Shown here piece by piece: positions 24,981 through 40,219 of a stretch of DNA of 52,500 nt. The position numbers and the translations under genes were made by a program. Positions within the stretch are counted from its first letter, which is position 1, and every line of letters starts with the position of its first letter. The notes beneath the pieces are model-generated. The model searched no databases. It saw only the letters and a program-made list of their open reading frames with translations, and was not told the origin of the DNA. This DNA comes from Chrysomallon squamiferum. Lineage: Eukaryota; Mollusca; Gastropoda; Neomphalida; Peltospiridae. Location: the NCBI GenBank assembly GCA_012295275.1, contig CM022677.1, positions 5,841,066 to 5,893,565 of the forward strand. The letters are read 5' to 3'.

Positions 24981-25845
24981 TTCTTTGAAGAAACAGCTCC
25001 AACAAAAACAAAAATCCAATCTCTCAGAAAATGGAAAGAGTTATACTTAGAAGAGACAGGATGAAATTTTGGAAGTTTTTCCATATCTAAATTGTTGTTA
25101 CATTTAATATCACCGATGAAATAATTTTAACTCTTCCTACAGAGAATCTCAATTAATAAAAAGGAAAATAGTCACAAACAATCACTAATATTTATTTTTT
25201 TTTTTTTTGCAAAAAATCAAAATACGAAGATATCAAGAAAATCAAAATTACTAAGGAGAAAGAAAATAAAATGAACTAGAGAGTGAGAAAATCAAAATAA
25301 CTATTCAGAAAGACTATGTGGTTTTGAAATGTAAATTGCATGTGTGTGAAACTACAGTTATTATTATTGTTGTTGTTATTAATTCATTTGTTAATACTTG
25401 TTTAGGAAACTTTAAAAAAATATGTTTTTAACTCACTATACTTTTTATTACTCTGTAAAACTACTGACTGGGCAAGCACTGTGGTATTTTGGGTCTAGTA
25501 ATAAGGTTTGTAGTATGTAGTAATTCATTCAACCCATTATAAGACAAATGTCAGCAATACAAAAAGCTTTGGCAGTAACAGAGGCAAGATGTAATGACTT
25601 AGATACATTTATTTTTAGGCACTCACTAAAACAGTGAAGTTTTTCATGATGGATGTGTGTTTACTTTGAAAAAGAATATATTTACTTACACACATATACA
25701 GTGTTCACAGTTACTTCTTTAAAGTTTAAGTGCTGGTTCAGGTCTTAAAAGACTATTTTGAAAACAATTTTCGTTTTAAGACAACATAAATTGTAGTTAC
25801 TTAAAAAAATTACATTTTTCTTGATTTACAGTGACAACAAAACCG

Positions 25846-25885
<40 letters not shown>

Positions 25886-26150
25886 TTTTTTTTATTTTAT
25901 TTTTGTTGTTGTGATGTCTAAAGACTGTAACCAGTTATTTTCGACAAATATATGTGTGTCTGTGTGTGCGCGCGCATCTGTGTGCGTGTATGTGTGTGTG
26001 TAAATTTGTATGAAGTTGTCACTACAATCTTATTAAGATATATACATACATACATGCATACGAAAAGTCACAATTTATATGATCATGGTGACTATTTGAC
26101 TGGTTAAGTATAATCGTGGTAAGACTGAAATGACTGGTGTAATAACATTA
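24980..26150. repeat. Segmental duplication (partner 50750-52490)
   Basis: Collinear blocks match 50750-52490, for example around 25030-25110 with 50770-50840, 25340-25400 with 51430-51500, and 25690-25770 with 51840-51920. This copy has a single-unit-like sequence near 25230 where the partner has the expanded 25-bp minisatellite. An ATT run lies at 25848-25883. Confidence 0.75.
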
Positions 26151-26465
26151 CAGAACCCATAAAAATAAGGGAAATAACTCAAAAATAATAATTAAAATAG
26201 GTGTATTTTTGTTAATAATTGACCAATTAGCTTCTTAACTTTCCGTAATAATAGTTAAGCTCCACTTAAGTTCTGTACCCAGTATTGATATCTGTTGTAT
26301 GATAAAGAATAGAGTGCATTCTCTGTAACACATCACATAAACATCAGCAGAAAAACAAACATCTCACACTTAATATATATAACGTGAGTCAGAAATAGAT
26401 AAATTTTATTTATTTATTATTTTAAACTGTTTCGTTTTTATTTTTCAATATTAATTAATTAATTA

Positions 26466-26515
<50 letters not shown>

Positions 26516-26599
26516 CATACAGATTCTCAATAAACAAACACTACTTGCTTCTATCTGTGTATTATTGTTGTTGTTGTTTTTATTTATTTAGAAAATGAT

Positions 26600-27770
26600 G
26601 AGACAAGTGTGTCCGATATTATATACTCTCTAACATAGAGTTCTTATTAAAAAACATAGCTTTTTTAATATAAATATATTTTTACTGTTAAACAAATTAT
26701 TATATGAAATTGTATTTGCATGTCTCATGTATTTATCTTGTCAACTTTTTCTCGCATTTAAAAATATAGGATCACTACATTCAAATATACAGTGATATCA
26801 TCTCCAATTTTGTTAAGATTACAAATATGACATTTTCTATTTTCTTTTAGAATATTAGACCATGGTCCACTTTTACTAGGAAGTTTAGCATTCGAGGTTC
26901 TAAATTTACATAACACATTAACTTTCTTTTTTTGAAAGTAAGATAGTTTTCTAATTTCAATCATTTTAAAAACAAAATATAATTAAAACCCTTTGAAGAC
27001 GTGTCAGTTTGATTTTTCCATATTTGTTGATATTCATCAGGTAAATATTTTGGATATCGTTTCACGTAACCATCTAACATTATCAAAGTTGTGATATGTC
27101 CATATATATGTTAAACCACAATCATCTAAAATATTTTTTACAAATCTGTTCAAGAAGAGTAGCTAACATGCATTAAATAATATAGGTGTGAGGAAATCTT
27201 GTTTTGGTTTTTCAAGTGCCTTCAAAAGGTTATCATTCTTACATTTATAGAAATACAAAGAGGATACCGTCCTCGATCATAAACCAGGGGTACATTTAGT
27301 AACATTTAATAAATACTTACAAACTTTCATATGGAGTCTTTCTATTAGTTGTACATTTGCAAAACCCCATATTTTACAACCATACAATAAAACTCGCTGT
27401 ATTAGTTTGTCAAATAAATGAAATACACAGTTGATGGAGAGATTATTCTGACGACTTTCAGCTATTAGGCTATGCATAGCTTTCATTGCTTTGTTATATT
27501 GTTTTCTTACGCTGTAAATGAATAGACGGTTTCTTGTAAAATGTATGCCAATTATGTTTATAGTTATCTACTATATCAATAAACTCTCCATCAAATTTAA
27601 ATATATAATCACTAGTTTTTCTCCTTTTACCAAAAATCATTATTTTAGTTCTATTTGTATTAACTTTAAGTCTCCATTGTCGGCAGTAATTGGCAAAAAT
27701 GTTAAGATTATGTTGTAGAGCATCCGGTGATTCTGCTAACAGTATTGTATCATCCGACGCAACATGCACA
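26600..27770 (-). mobile_element. Decayed LINE: reverse transcriptase 3' half and C-terminal region
   Basis: Several minus-strand frames line up with a non-LTR retrotransposon ORF. The catalytic block reads Ser-Asp-Asp-Thr-Ile-Leu-Leu-Ala-Glu-Ser near 27755, with Ser where the usual Ala of Ala-Asp-Asp stands. It is followed by the Lys-Val-Asn-Thr-Asn-Arg-Thr-Lys thumb region. Next comes the Leu-Leu-Tyr-Gly-Cys-Lys-Ile-Trp-Gly block (about 27380), and then a Cys-x-x-Cys-Asn-Leu C-terminal region (about 26830), with recognisable tail residues to about 26630. The frame breaks at several points. The 5' end stops abruptly near 27770 against a low-copy repeat, as in a 5'-truncated insertion. It is probably of the CR1/jockey side of the LINEs. 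A complementary 5' fragment lies at 47.7-48.7 kb. Confidence 0.85.
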
Positions 27771-27774
27771 GGTT

Positions 27775-28202
27775 ACACTGCATGATTTCTCTTCTATTTA
27801 ACGTCACGCGTTCCACGTATGGTTTGCCTCGAAGAAAACCTCAGCTTGACAGTTTGACCTTTGACTTCAGCATTTAATAAAGATGTTTTATAATCCACAC
27901 AATTTGTTTTTATCTTTGAGGTAACAGTTTCAGGTCGTGTCACACTCGAGTTGCCTCGGCTGAAATCTTAACACTTAGACTAAATAAAACAGATTTGCAT
28001 ACAAGGTAAGAAATAGATAAATAGAACATAGGGATAGTGGGGCAGTATGTACCAACAACATACAATGAACAATAATATCTTGCTTACTCCAGAGTGTCAA
28101 ATTAATCATTTAAATTTACTTACTTCAATCATGTTTAAGAATTTTGATTAAGCATTTAAGTAAGTAATGAAAAAAATTGATGTGCTAATGCCCAACAAAT
28201 TC

Positions 28203-28296
<94 letters not shown>

Positions 28297-28600
28297 ATAG
28301 ACATACCACACAAATCCGCATACATAAAGAAAGAGAGAGAGAAATATACTGTTGAACATTTTATTTTAAAAGCGTTCAACATTTTATTTTAAAAATGCAC
28401 ATTCATATCATATCCATTATATATATATATATATATACAAACCTGTTTACATATACATAGATATAGATGTACATATTTGTTGTTATAAGTGTGCCTGTAA
28501 ATGTTTTACGAAATGTATGTCTCTCCGCTTGTGCAAACCTGTTTGCGAGCCTTTAGTTTACAAAAAGAAACTCTTACATTAAAAGAACGAAGGACAAAAC
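27775..28600. repeat. Low-copy repeat family, diverged copy (partners 42235-42760, 49815-50640)
   Basis: Blocks around GATTTCTCTTCTA, TTATCTTTGAGGT and GTAGCGGGATGG-like sequence recur in the same order at 42.2 kb and 49.8 kb. The copy is interrupted by the CT run at 28206-28283. Confidence 0.7.
28206..28283. repeat. CT/GA microsatellite
   Basis: About 38 CT dinucleotides followed by a short GT run. Arg-Glu and Leu-Ser frames across it are artefacts. Confidence 0.95.
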
Positions 28601-28662
28601 AAAAACGACAAAACATGCTAACAATTAATTTATACACAGTAAAAAATAAATAACAACAACAG

Positions 28663-28738
<76 letters not shown>

Positions 28739-29518
28739 GAAATATAATTTGATATTAAACTTTGAAATCTGACATACTGTTTTACAGAGAATACCGTGTA
28801 ATGACATTTTTCTATTCTCAAACTATGAGCGTAACAAAACAGGTTTCAGATTGACCTTGTTAACAACTTAACCGTGAAAACTATTAACCCGCGATCTGTT
28901 TTCATGTCTATACATATAATACACAGGGTAAACAAAAAATTAAGAATAAAAATAAAACTAATACTAATAATAATAAGAAAAAAAAAAAAAAAAAAGAGAA
29001 AGAACAACAACAACAACAAAACAATCTATACAGTAACAGCTATGATAATACAATGAATAAAATAAACAAATGAAATAATAAAACCATATCAAAAACAAAG
29101 TTATAAATTTAATTCTTCTTCTGAAACACATAAGACAGGAATGGAGTGATAACTTAAAATATACTTTTTCATAATATACCTATCATCTAGAGGTAACACA
29201 CACAGAAACACATACACACACTCACGCACACACACTCTCTCACACACAAACACAGTGTAATAAAAGAAGAAAAATATCACTTTTAGAAAAAAAATTAAAA
29301 GTACAATGTTACAGTACAAGACAGATAAAAGAAATGATTTGTCAATCTGGTTGTAGTTTTTAAATTATTATACTTCTATAACTGTTTTCAACATTTACTA
29401 AACAAAATCCCTTACATTGACTTCAAAAAGCATCCTGTATTTCTCTGTGTCTAATACTGCAAACAGCTAATATCTAATAGAATTTTTGTTTTGTTTGTTT
29501 ATTCATATGATGCTTTTA

Positions 29519-29574
<56 letters not shown>

Positions 29575-29852
29575 AAGCGGAGCAATCAACAATGTTGATG
29601 TTGGTGTTTTGTAGTCATTTAACTGGTGATTCAGATATCATATATACAATTGCAGTTTAATAATTAGAGATTAAAGAGAACGATACTCAGCCTATTAGCC
29701 AGGATATCTGACAGTTAAAACAGGTAGGTAGTGGGGGAATTGTCACGAGTGGTAAATGATCTAGGGGGATATCACCTGACAGGGGGGAATTAATTGTAGG
29801 TAATATTTTAAATACAATTCCTGTTTATTATCTGAAATTCAACTGGTTAATC

Positions 29853-29973
<121 letters not shown>

Positions 29974-30083
29974 CATGCACCAGTGCAGAATCTATTCAGA
30001 TGTACATAAGACAGAGAATATCAAAAATCTTAAACTGCATAGGTACATACATACACACATACATACTTCCATACATACATACA

Positions 30084-30115
<32 letters not shown>

Positions 30116-30324
30116 CATATACATGCATACATTCTTCATCAAGAATAATCACGATACTCTCCATCATTGTACTGGCTACATCTATGGTAGTTTTAACGTC
30201 TGTGGTTGAGTAAATGTTAATGAGTGTGTAATTTATTTTCTTTTGTGTATATGTTGTTAATTAAGTGTAAAAACACCCTGATGTGGACTATGTGTTCCCA
30301 CACGAATGCATATATTATTGTTGT

Positions 30325-30326
<2 letters not shown>

Positions 30327-30366
<40 letters not shown>

Positions 30367-30371
30367 TAATA

Positions 30372-30443
<72 letters not shown>

Positions 30444-30444
30444 G
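30327..30444. repeat. Inverted triplet array: AAT then ATT
   Basis: About 46 bases of AAT-type triplets are followed without a gap by about 70 bases of ATT triplets. The two arms are reverse complements, so the array can fold into a long, nearly perfect hairpin. Confidence 0.92.
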
Positions 30445-30494
30445 TGGTTGTTATTTACATCTTCGGAACATAAGATTGAATCATTCGATATGTT

Positions 30495-31625
30495 TTTTTT
30501 ACAAATGACAATGATATAGACGCATAATAATCTGACTATTTTATAAGATAACTGAACATAGCATTCATTATTATTTTTACAAACTGCTCTTTTATCAACG
30601 TACACATCGCATCCATTATTGGTGTTTCGTTTTCATTTTATGTTGCTGTTGTTGTTATAACCTGGTTTACTGTTAAACAGATACACAATCAACAGTCACA
30701 GCTAATAACAGTATAGTACAGACGTGCTTACCCGAGAAGAGATGGAAGTAAAACTGCAACTGCTTAGACTAACAAATTCACAGAAAAACATATGTCGTCT
30801 GCTTGTTCTGTCACTCATCAGCTTGAATACATTGAGTGATTTTGTTAAAAGACGACATGTCACAGGTTTGAGACTTACTATTATCTCTCTATCAAAAGTA
30901 TTTTGGTTGCTGCTATTGTTTATGTTGTTATTACTGTTGTTGTTGTTTTGTTGATGTCATAATTAGTATTATTGTTGTTGTTTTTGTTATTATTATCATA
31001 TTTGTTTATCTACCTACTTATTTGATTTTTTTATTATTGTTTATTTTTTATTATATTTATTTTTGATATATACATCAGTCAAAAGACATATAAAACAACT
31101 ACATATATATTCTGTTTATAGTCATACACATAAAATAAAATAAACAAATAAATACCTCAAATAACAAAAGTATTCGAGGAAAAAAATTACGAAGTTCCTC
31201 AGACAGAAACGTTTCTGTGCTTTACTGATTGTTTTTCTATATTAATTAATTATTTTATCTACTTACTTAGTTACTTATTTATTAACTTATTAATTTAAAT
31301 TCTATATTTCTACATACAACATGAATAACTGTTACACGACTAATTTGCACGTCTCATAGTTTTGACTCTGTATTTCCTAGTACAGTTCGTTCTCTATAAA
31401 GGTTTCACATTGTGTCCACAATCATCCACATCTGTTCTCTGGCTATTGAAGCTAAGAAAAGTTTTTGCATTATTTATTGCATGTTAAAAGCGACCCTGCA
31501 AACATACAGAAAATAAATCCTAGATCTGGACTTGTGTTTTTATTAATTTATTATTTTCATATTTCGTTTCATTTTATACATACATACATACATACATACA
31601 TACATACATACATACATTCATACAT

Positions 31626-31669
<44 letters not shown>

Positions 31670-32514
31670 AGACCGTGTGTGTATATGTGTGTGTTTGCGG
31701 GTTATTTTCTGTCTACTTACAGTTGTTTTGTAGCTGTATGTTTTCTGCAATTCGTGTACATGTGTGTATGTTTGCTTATATTTGTGAATGTTATGTATGT
31801 ATATGAGTTTCTACGGACGTGCTTCCGACCACTCTAGTTTAGAAAATTAAACAGTCACAGTAAATGAATGAAGGAAACGCAGACGGAAAATCAGAGTTTT
31901 TATACATTGTAAGAAAAATATAATGATGATATATAAATTTCGAAACAAAGTTTTGTTCGAATTATGAAAGGAAAACATCATTTTGAAGTGAAATCTATGC
32001 TCTTTCAGATGAGATTACTTGAGCCTTTTTAACGCGAATGAGAACAATGCGGGCCAGAAACGTTCATTTTCTGATACGTAGAGAGGCATGCCACGCTGCT
32101 TGAGTGCGTGAAAGGTTGTGATTCTTCAAACAATAATTAAAAATCACACATTTTCATAGAACAAAAACAAACACTGAAAGGAGGAAATGCGCAGTGCAGA
32201 CGCCAATACCAAATTTATGCGTCTGCAAGAGGGAGTGATCCTTCTAGTAAATTTCAGTATGTACATATTGTGATAAAAAAATTATTTTAATGGTTTTTCA
32301 CTATTAAAAATATTATTTGTTATAATATTAATAATAATAATAATAATAATTTTTCAAAGAAACTAGGAAAACATATATCCTTTACTATTATTATGATTAT
32401 TATTAGTATTACTATTGTTGCTGCTGTTGTTGTTGTTACTGTTATTATTACTGACATCTTCCGAACAAATGATTGTACGATATCATTTTTTAAAATCTTC
32501 AAATGAAATTATAC

Positions 32515-32552
<38 letters not shown>

Positions 32553-33516
32553 AATAATAATAATAATTTAATAAATAAATAATTAAATACATTTTATTAC
32601 ACATTCTGAAAACAAACAGTATTTACTTTGATCTCGAAATTATTATTATTATTCAGAACATATGACTTTCTGTAGGATATCCTTTAAAAAAATATAAATG
32701 CTATATGATATGCATACATAATTAAAAAAAAAGAATAATTATTTAAAAAAACATTAACATTTACAATTCAAAAACTCTTCACTGAATCATTTATTTATTT
32801 CAAAACCTATTTTATTATTTAATTAAGAAAATAATAATCACTTGAAAAGTATTATTTTTTTTTTTTTTTTTTTTTTTGGCTTACTCGTGTCTACGTGACA
32901 AAACTCACGTTGTTTCTCAACTGTTTACGTCGCGTGACAATGATCTCACCTTAAAGTAACACTGACGTTGTTGATTTTTTCATTAAATTTTAATAATGAA
33001 AACGAATAATATTTATCCGTTGATTTAATTGATCGTATGGATGTAATTTAGTAAGTAACTCAATTTTGATTTTAAAAAAATCGAGACATTTGATAATGCG
33101 AAAGTTTCATAAACTTGTCCAAAATAATATTAATAAGAAGGAATTCCATACTAAACGATCAGAGATAAAGGGGGGGAGAAAAAAAAAAGCACTGTTAAAA
33201 AACCAAAAATGAATAAGAAAAAAAACAACAACAACAAAAAAGACTAATAAACATACAGTAAAAGCCAGGAAGAAAAAAATAAAATAAAATAAAATAAAAA
33301 AGTAAATAAAGAAAAACAAAGAAAGATAAGTAATAAAGTTCATTTGACATATCTGTCCTGAATAAGAAACTAATCATGATTATTCTATACGTGTTTTAAC
33401 TTCCTAAACCGACCCATTTACATCATTAATATTAATTAATTTTAGTTTCCGTAGATATGTATTCCTCAAACGACTACTTTATGACATAACTGAACCACAT
33501 ATTTGATTGATTTATT

Positions 33517-33575
<59 letters not shown>

Positions 33576-35005
33576 CATCATCATCATACAACTTTTGTTT
33601 ATACAAGATTTAGTATTATTCAATGAAAAAAAATACAATAAAAGTTAATGAAACAAATAAATAATTATTTATTCATTTATTTATTTACTTATTTGTTCGT
33701 TTATTTGTTTTTTTATAATATATTTTAATTAGTTCGTAGCTGTTGATGTGAGTATTATTTTTAAATGAAAACGCAAACGTGAGCCATAAAAAAGAATAAA
33801 ATAAAATAAAATAAAGTAATTAATTTTATCTTGAGAAATAAATAAACATTTAACAGTCACTACTAGTATTAGTGTAGTAAAATGTTTGCCTACCTGTGGA
33901 TCGAAACTGAAGTAAAACTCGAATCTTGTCAACTAACGAACTGACACAAACTCGACGCCGTCTGCTCGCTCTGTGAATCGTCCGCTTAGATACGTCATGT
34001 GATATTTTTGTAAAACGACACGTGACAGATTTATGCTTAGTGTGTTACTCTGGTTGCTTGGTGACAATGTAAACACGATCAGTTCTAATTACAGCATTTT
34101 TCAAACTGGTTTGTATACTTGCTCAAAAAAATATGAGCAATATCAGTTTATTCTAGTAAGATAAATAAAGCTTAAAATAACAGACAGACAGACAGACAAA
34201 CACAAACACAATTATAATTATTAACATTGATTTAGTACATCGAGCAAGGACGACTCCTCTGTTTTCGTGTTATAGAAGTCCGGGCAGACATTGTTTATTT
34301 TATTATTTATTTTATTTCTTTCTCACTTTGCGTTTAGTCTAGATTCAACCCTCTTGAAATGTTCCTACTAAGATACACTCGTAAAGATAATTTTATTTTA
34401 TAACCTTCCATCCAACCCTACATTTCACATTAACTTATTCATTCATTCATTCATTCTTCAGTTAAATTATGTGCCAATTTCAGATAAAAATATTTGATAC
34501 GCATATAATTGTAACAGTGATTATAATGATACATTTATTTTTTGTCGTACCAATATGCACCAGAGTTTCTTTCACTTTAAAGTGAGTCTGTGTCAATAAG
34601 AACAGATACTGTCTAGAAAAAAATCTTTTATGCATCCAAGTTATTATTTGTTTGTTTAGAGCGACCTTTCATTACACAGAACAAAGTTTGACAATAACAC
34701 TGTTACGAAACATTTGACTACTGTAGCTCCTCCCAGCTGAAATCGTAACGTTTTTTATTATTTTTTATTCTACACATTGTTGTCGTTCTGGGATATAGAA
34801 CTTTTCATTATATGTATTTTGCTTCGTCGAATCATAAATATTCGAAAAATAATATGTCTAAGTGATTTACATTTGTGAATTGTTGTATTTATATTTGTGA
34901 CTTTCTTCAAACTGGCTCTTGAAAGAGAAAATCATATTCAATGTTGTTATTCTTGATTTTCAGACAATTTTATTCCTCCAAAAGTGAAATGTCTTTTTAT
35001 ACACG

Positions 35006-35038
<33 letters not shown>

Positions 35039-35274
35039 TGTTAGTGTTATTGTTATTATTATAAAGCCTGCAATAATAATAATAAATAAATAAATACACA
35101 TCTCCTAGCAAATAAACTTTCTACCAACACGTGTTTATCTTTTTTAAATTATAATAAAGAGAAAAAAGAAATAACAAACATATTAAAAACAATAAGAATA
35201 AATTCCTCTGCTCATTTTGAATGCTTTAAAATCAGAAACTTCATTGTTGGAAAATAATGCGATTTCTTCAGTTG
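30495..35274. repeat. Tandem segmental duplication, copy A
   Basis: Matches 35275-40455 nearly base for base, mostly offset by 5175-5184. Differences are scattered substitutions (for example at 30723) and microsatellite length changes. It lacks about 397 bp present in copy B after 35313. No protein gene is recognised; small frames present in both copies (such as 30724-30954) owe their repetition to the duplication. It holds a TACA/TA/CA compound at 31577-31668, CAA/TAA runs near 32517-32570, and ATT/ATC runs near 33528-33590. Confidence 0.95.
31938..32061 (+). repeat. Dispersed ~130-bp repeat, copy 2 of 3
   Basis: Nearly identical to 21168-21300 and to its duplicate at 37095-37220. There is no adjoining A-run here. 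Confidence 0.85.
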
Positions 35275-37485
35275 CGATTTTTTACAAATGACAATGATAT
35301 AGACGCATAATAAACTATTTAAAAGAAAAAATCACTCTCGTAGCTCAACACAAAACGCTCCATTAAACCATTTATTTTTGCAACAAGTCAGATTTCATTT
35401 TCTATAATGAAAATAATAAACACTTATAAAACAATAAAGTCTGTTTCTTTCCTAATTCATGTCTACCTGACAAAACTCACGTTATGTATTTTAAACTGGA
35501 GCGTGTCTAGATTTCGTGAAAATGATTTTGCTTCTTAATTGATCACAATACTGTATTTTAATAAATAATTTCATTTAATGAAAAGAAATTTAACAATAAA
35601 CTAACTTGAATCTCTTATGACCGTTTGTCAAAAATAATTTTGAAAAGTTAATTTCAGTTAGGTAGATTTTTAAATGGTCAGTTATTCCATAGACATTTTA
35701 TTTCTCCATCGACTATTTTATAAGATAACTGAACATAGCATTCATTATTATTTTTACAAACTGCTCTTTTATCAACGTACACAGCGCATCCATTATTGGT
35801 GTTTCGTTTTCATTTTATGTTGCTGTTGTTGTTATAACCTGGTTTACTGTTAAACAGATACACAATCAACAGTCACAGCTAATAACAGTATAGTACAGAC
35901 TTGCTTACCCGAGAAGAGATGGAAGTAAAACTGCAACTGCGTAGACTAACAAATTCACAGAAAAACATATGTCGTCTGCTTGTTCTGTCACTCATCAGCT
36001 TGAATACATTGAGTGATTTTGTTAAAAGACGACATGTCACAGGTTTGAGACTTACTATTATCTCTCTATCAAAAGTATTTTGGTTGCTGCTATTGTTTAT
36101 GTTGTTATTACTGTTGTTGTTGTTTTGTTGATGTCATAATTAGTATTATTGTTGTTGTTTTTGTTATTATTATCATATTTGTTTATCTACCTACTTATTT
36201 TATTTTTTTATTATTGTTTATTTTTTATTATATTTATTTTTGATATACACATCAGTCAAAAGACATATAAAACAACTACATATATGCTGTTTATAGTCAT
36301 ACACATAAAATAAAATAAACAAATAAATACGTCAAATAACAAAAGTATTCGAGGAAAAAAATTACGAAGTTCCTCAGACAGAAACGTTTCTGTGCTTTAC
36401 TGATTGTTTTTCTATATTAATTAATTATTTTATCTACTTACTTAGTTACTTATTTATTAACTTATTAATTTAAATTCTATATTTCTACGTACAACATGAA
36501 TAACTGTTACACGACTAATTTGAAAGTCTCATAGTTTTGACTCTGTATTTCCTAGTACAGTTCGTTCTGTATAAAGGTTTCACATTGTGTACACAATCAT
36601 CCACATCTGTTCTCTGGCTATTGAAGCTAAGAAAAGTTTTTGCATTATTTATTGCATGTTAAAAGCGACACTGCAAACATACAGAAAATAAATCCTAGAT
36701 CTGGACCTGTGTTTTTATTAATTTATTATTTTCATATTTCGTTTCATTTTATACATACATACATACATACATACATACATACATACATACATACATTATA
36801 TATATATATAAACACACACACACGAGACCGTGTGTGTATATGTGTGTGTTTGCGGGTTATTTTCTGTCTACTTACAGTTGTTTTGTAGCTGTATGTTTTC
36901 TGCAATTCGTGTACATGTGTGTATGTTTGCTTATATTTGTGAATGTTATGTATGTATATATGAGTTTCTACGGACGTGCTTCCGACCACTCTAGTTTAGA
37001 AAATTAAACAGTCACAGTAAATGAATGAAGGAAACGCAGACGGAAAATCAGAGTTTTTATACATTGTAAGAAAAATATAATGATGATATATAAATTTCGA
37101 AACAAAGTTTTGTTCGAATTATGAAAGGAAAACATCATTTTGAAGTGAAATCTATGCTCTTTCAGATGAGATTACTTGAGCCTTTTTAACGCGAATGAGA
37201 ACAATGCGGGCCAGAAACGATAGTACGTTCATTTTCTGATACGTAGAGAGGCATGCAACGCTGCTTGAGTGCGTGAAAGGTTGTGATTCTTCAAACAATA
37301 ATTAAAAATCACACATTTTCATAGAACAAAAACAAACACTGAAAGGAGGAAATGCGCAGTGCAGACGCCAATACCAAATTTATGTGTCTGCAAGAGGGAG
37401 TGATCCTTCTAGTAAATTTCAGTATGTACATACTGTGATAAAAAAATTATTTTAATGGTTTTTCACTATTAAAAATATTATTTGT

Positions 37486-37518
<33 letters not shown>

Positions 37519-38703
37519 TTAATTTTCAAAGAAACTAGGAAAACATATATCCTTTACTATTATTATGATTATTATTAGTATTACTATTGTTGCTGCTGTT
37601 GTTGTTGTTACTGTTATTATTACTGACATCTTCCGAACAAATGATTGTACGATATCATTTTTTAAAATCTTCAAATGAAATTATACACAACAACAACAAC
37701 AACAACAACAATAACAATAACAACAACAATAATAATAATAATAATAATTTAATTAATAAATAATTAAATACATTTTATTACACATTCTGAAAACAATCAA
37801 AATATTTACTTTGATCTCGAAATTATTATTATTATTCAGAACATATGACTTTCTGTAGGATATCCTTTAAAAAAATATAAATGCTATATGATATGCATAC
37901 ATAATAAAAAAAAAAGAATAATTATTTAAAAAAACATTAACATTTACAATTCAAAAACTCTTCACTGAATCATTTATTTATTTCAAAACCTATTTTATTA
38001 TTTAATTAAGAAAATAATAATCACTTGAAAAGTATTATTTTTTTTTTTTTTTTTTTGGCTTACTCGTGTCTACGTGACAAAACTCACGTTGTTTCTCAAC
38101 TGTTTACGTCGCGTGACAATGATCTCACCTTAAAGTAACACTGACGTTGTTGATTTTTTCATTAAATTTTAATAATGAAAACGAATAATATTTATCCGTT
38201 GATTTAATTGATCGTATGGATGTAATTTAGTAAGTAACTCAATTTTGATTTAAAAAAAGTCGAGACATTTGATAATGCGAAAGTTTCATAAACTTGTCCA
38301 AAATAATATTAATAAGAAGGAATTCCATACTAAACGATCAGAGATAAAGGGGGGGGGGAGAAAAAAAAAAGCACTGTTAAAAAACCAAAAATGAATAAGA
38401 AAAAAAACAACAACAACAAACAAACTAATAAACATACAGTAAAAGCCAGGAAGAAAAAAATAAAATAAAATAAAAGTAAAATAAAAAAGTAAATAAAGAA
38501 AAACAAAGAAAGATAAGTAATAAAGTTCATTTGACATATCTGTCCTGAATAAGAAACTAATCATGATTATTCTATACGTGTTTTAACTTCCTAAACCGAC
38601 CCATTTACATCATTAATATTAATTAATTTTAGTTTCCGTAGATATGTATTCCTCAAACGACTACTTTATGACATAACTGAACCACATATTTGATTTATTT
38701 ATT

Positions 38704-38753
<50 letters not shown>

Positions 38754-40186
38754 CATCATCATCATCATCATACAACTTTTGTTTATACAAGATTTAGTAT
38801 TATTCAATGAAAAAAAATACAATAAAAGTTAATGAAACAAATAAATAATTATTTATTCATTTATTTATTTACTTATTTGTTCGTTTATTTGTTTTTTTAT
38901 AATATATTTTAATTAGTTCGTAGCTGTTGATGTGAGTATTATTTTTAAATGAAAACGCAAACGTGAGCCATAAAAAAGAATAAAATAAAATAAAATAAAG
39001 TAATTAATTTTATCTTGAGAAATAAATAAACATTTAACAGTCACTACTAGTATTAGTGTAGTAAAATGTTTGCCTACCTGTGGATCGAAACTGAAGTAAA
39101 ACTCGAATCTTGTCAACTAACGAACTGACACAAACTCCACGCCGTCTGCTCGCTCTGTGAATCGTCCGCTTAGATACGTCATGTGATATTTTTGTAAAAC
39201 GACACGTGACAGATTTATGCTTAGTGTGTCACTCTGGTTGCTTGGTGACAATGTAAACACGATCAGTTCTAATTACAGCATTTTTCAAACTGGTTTGTAT
39301 ACTTGCTCAAAAAATATGAGCAATATCAGTTTATTCTAGTAAGATAAATAAAGCTTAAAATAACAGACAGACAGACAGACAAACACAAACACAATTATAA
39401 TTATTAACATTGATTTAGTACATCGAGCAAGGACGACTCCTCTGTTTTCGTGTTATAGAAGTCCGGGCAGACATTGTTTATTTTATTATTTATTTTATTT
39501 CTTTCTCACTTTGCGTTTAGTCTAGATTCAACCCTCTTGAAATGTTCCTACTAAGATACACTCGTAAAGATAATTTTATTTTATAACCTTCCATCCAACC
39601 CTACATTTCACATTAACTTATTCATTCATTCATTCATTCTTCAGTTAAATTATGTGCCAATTTCAGATAAAAATATTTGATACGCATATAATTGTAACAG
39701 TGATTATAATGATACATTTATTTTTTGTCGTACCAATATGCACCAGAGTTTCTTTCACTTTAAAGTGAGTCTGTGTCAATAAGAACAGATACTGTCTAGA
39801 AAAATTCTTTATGCATCCAAGTTATTATTTGTTTGTTTAGAGCGACCTTTCATTACACAGAACAAAGTTTGACAATAACACTGTTACGAAACATTTGACT
39901 ACTGTAGCTCCTCCCAGCTGAAATCGTAACGTTTTTTATTATTTTTTATTCTACACATTGTTGTCGTTCTGGGATATAGAACTTTTCATTATATGTATTT
40001 TGCTTCGTCGAATCATAAATATTCGAAAAATAATATGTCTAAGTGATTTACATTTGTGAATTGTTGTATTTATATTTGTGACTTTCTTCAAACTGGCTCT
40101 TGAAAGAGAAAATCAGATTCAATGTTGTTATTCTTGATTTTCAGACAATTTTATTCCTCCAAAAGTGAAATGTCTTTTTATACACG

Positions 40187-40219
<33 letters not shown>

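Noticed and set aside
30724-30954. 76-codon frame duplicated at 35901-36131, apparently conserved
   Set aside because: Its conservation is only that of the recent tandem duplication. The related copies at 33.9 and 45.1 kb do not keep the frame, and it ends in a microsatellite.
33729-33932. 67-codon minus-strand frame repeated at 38913-39116
   Set aside because: Again carried by the duplication; the diverged copy near 44.95-45.15 kb has no equivalent frame.
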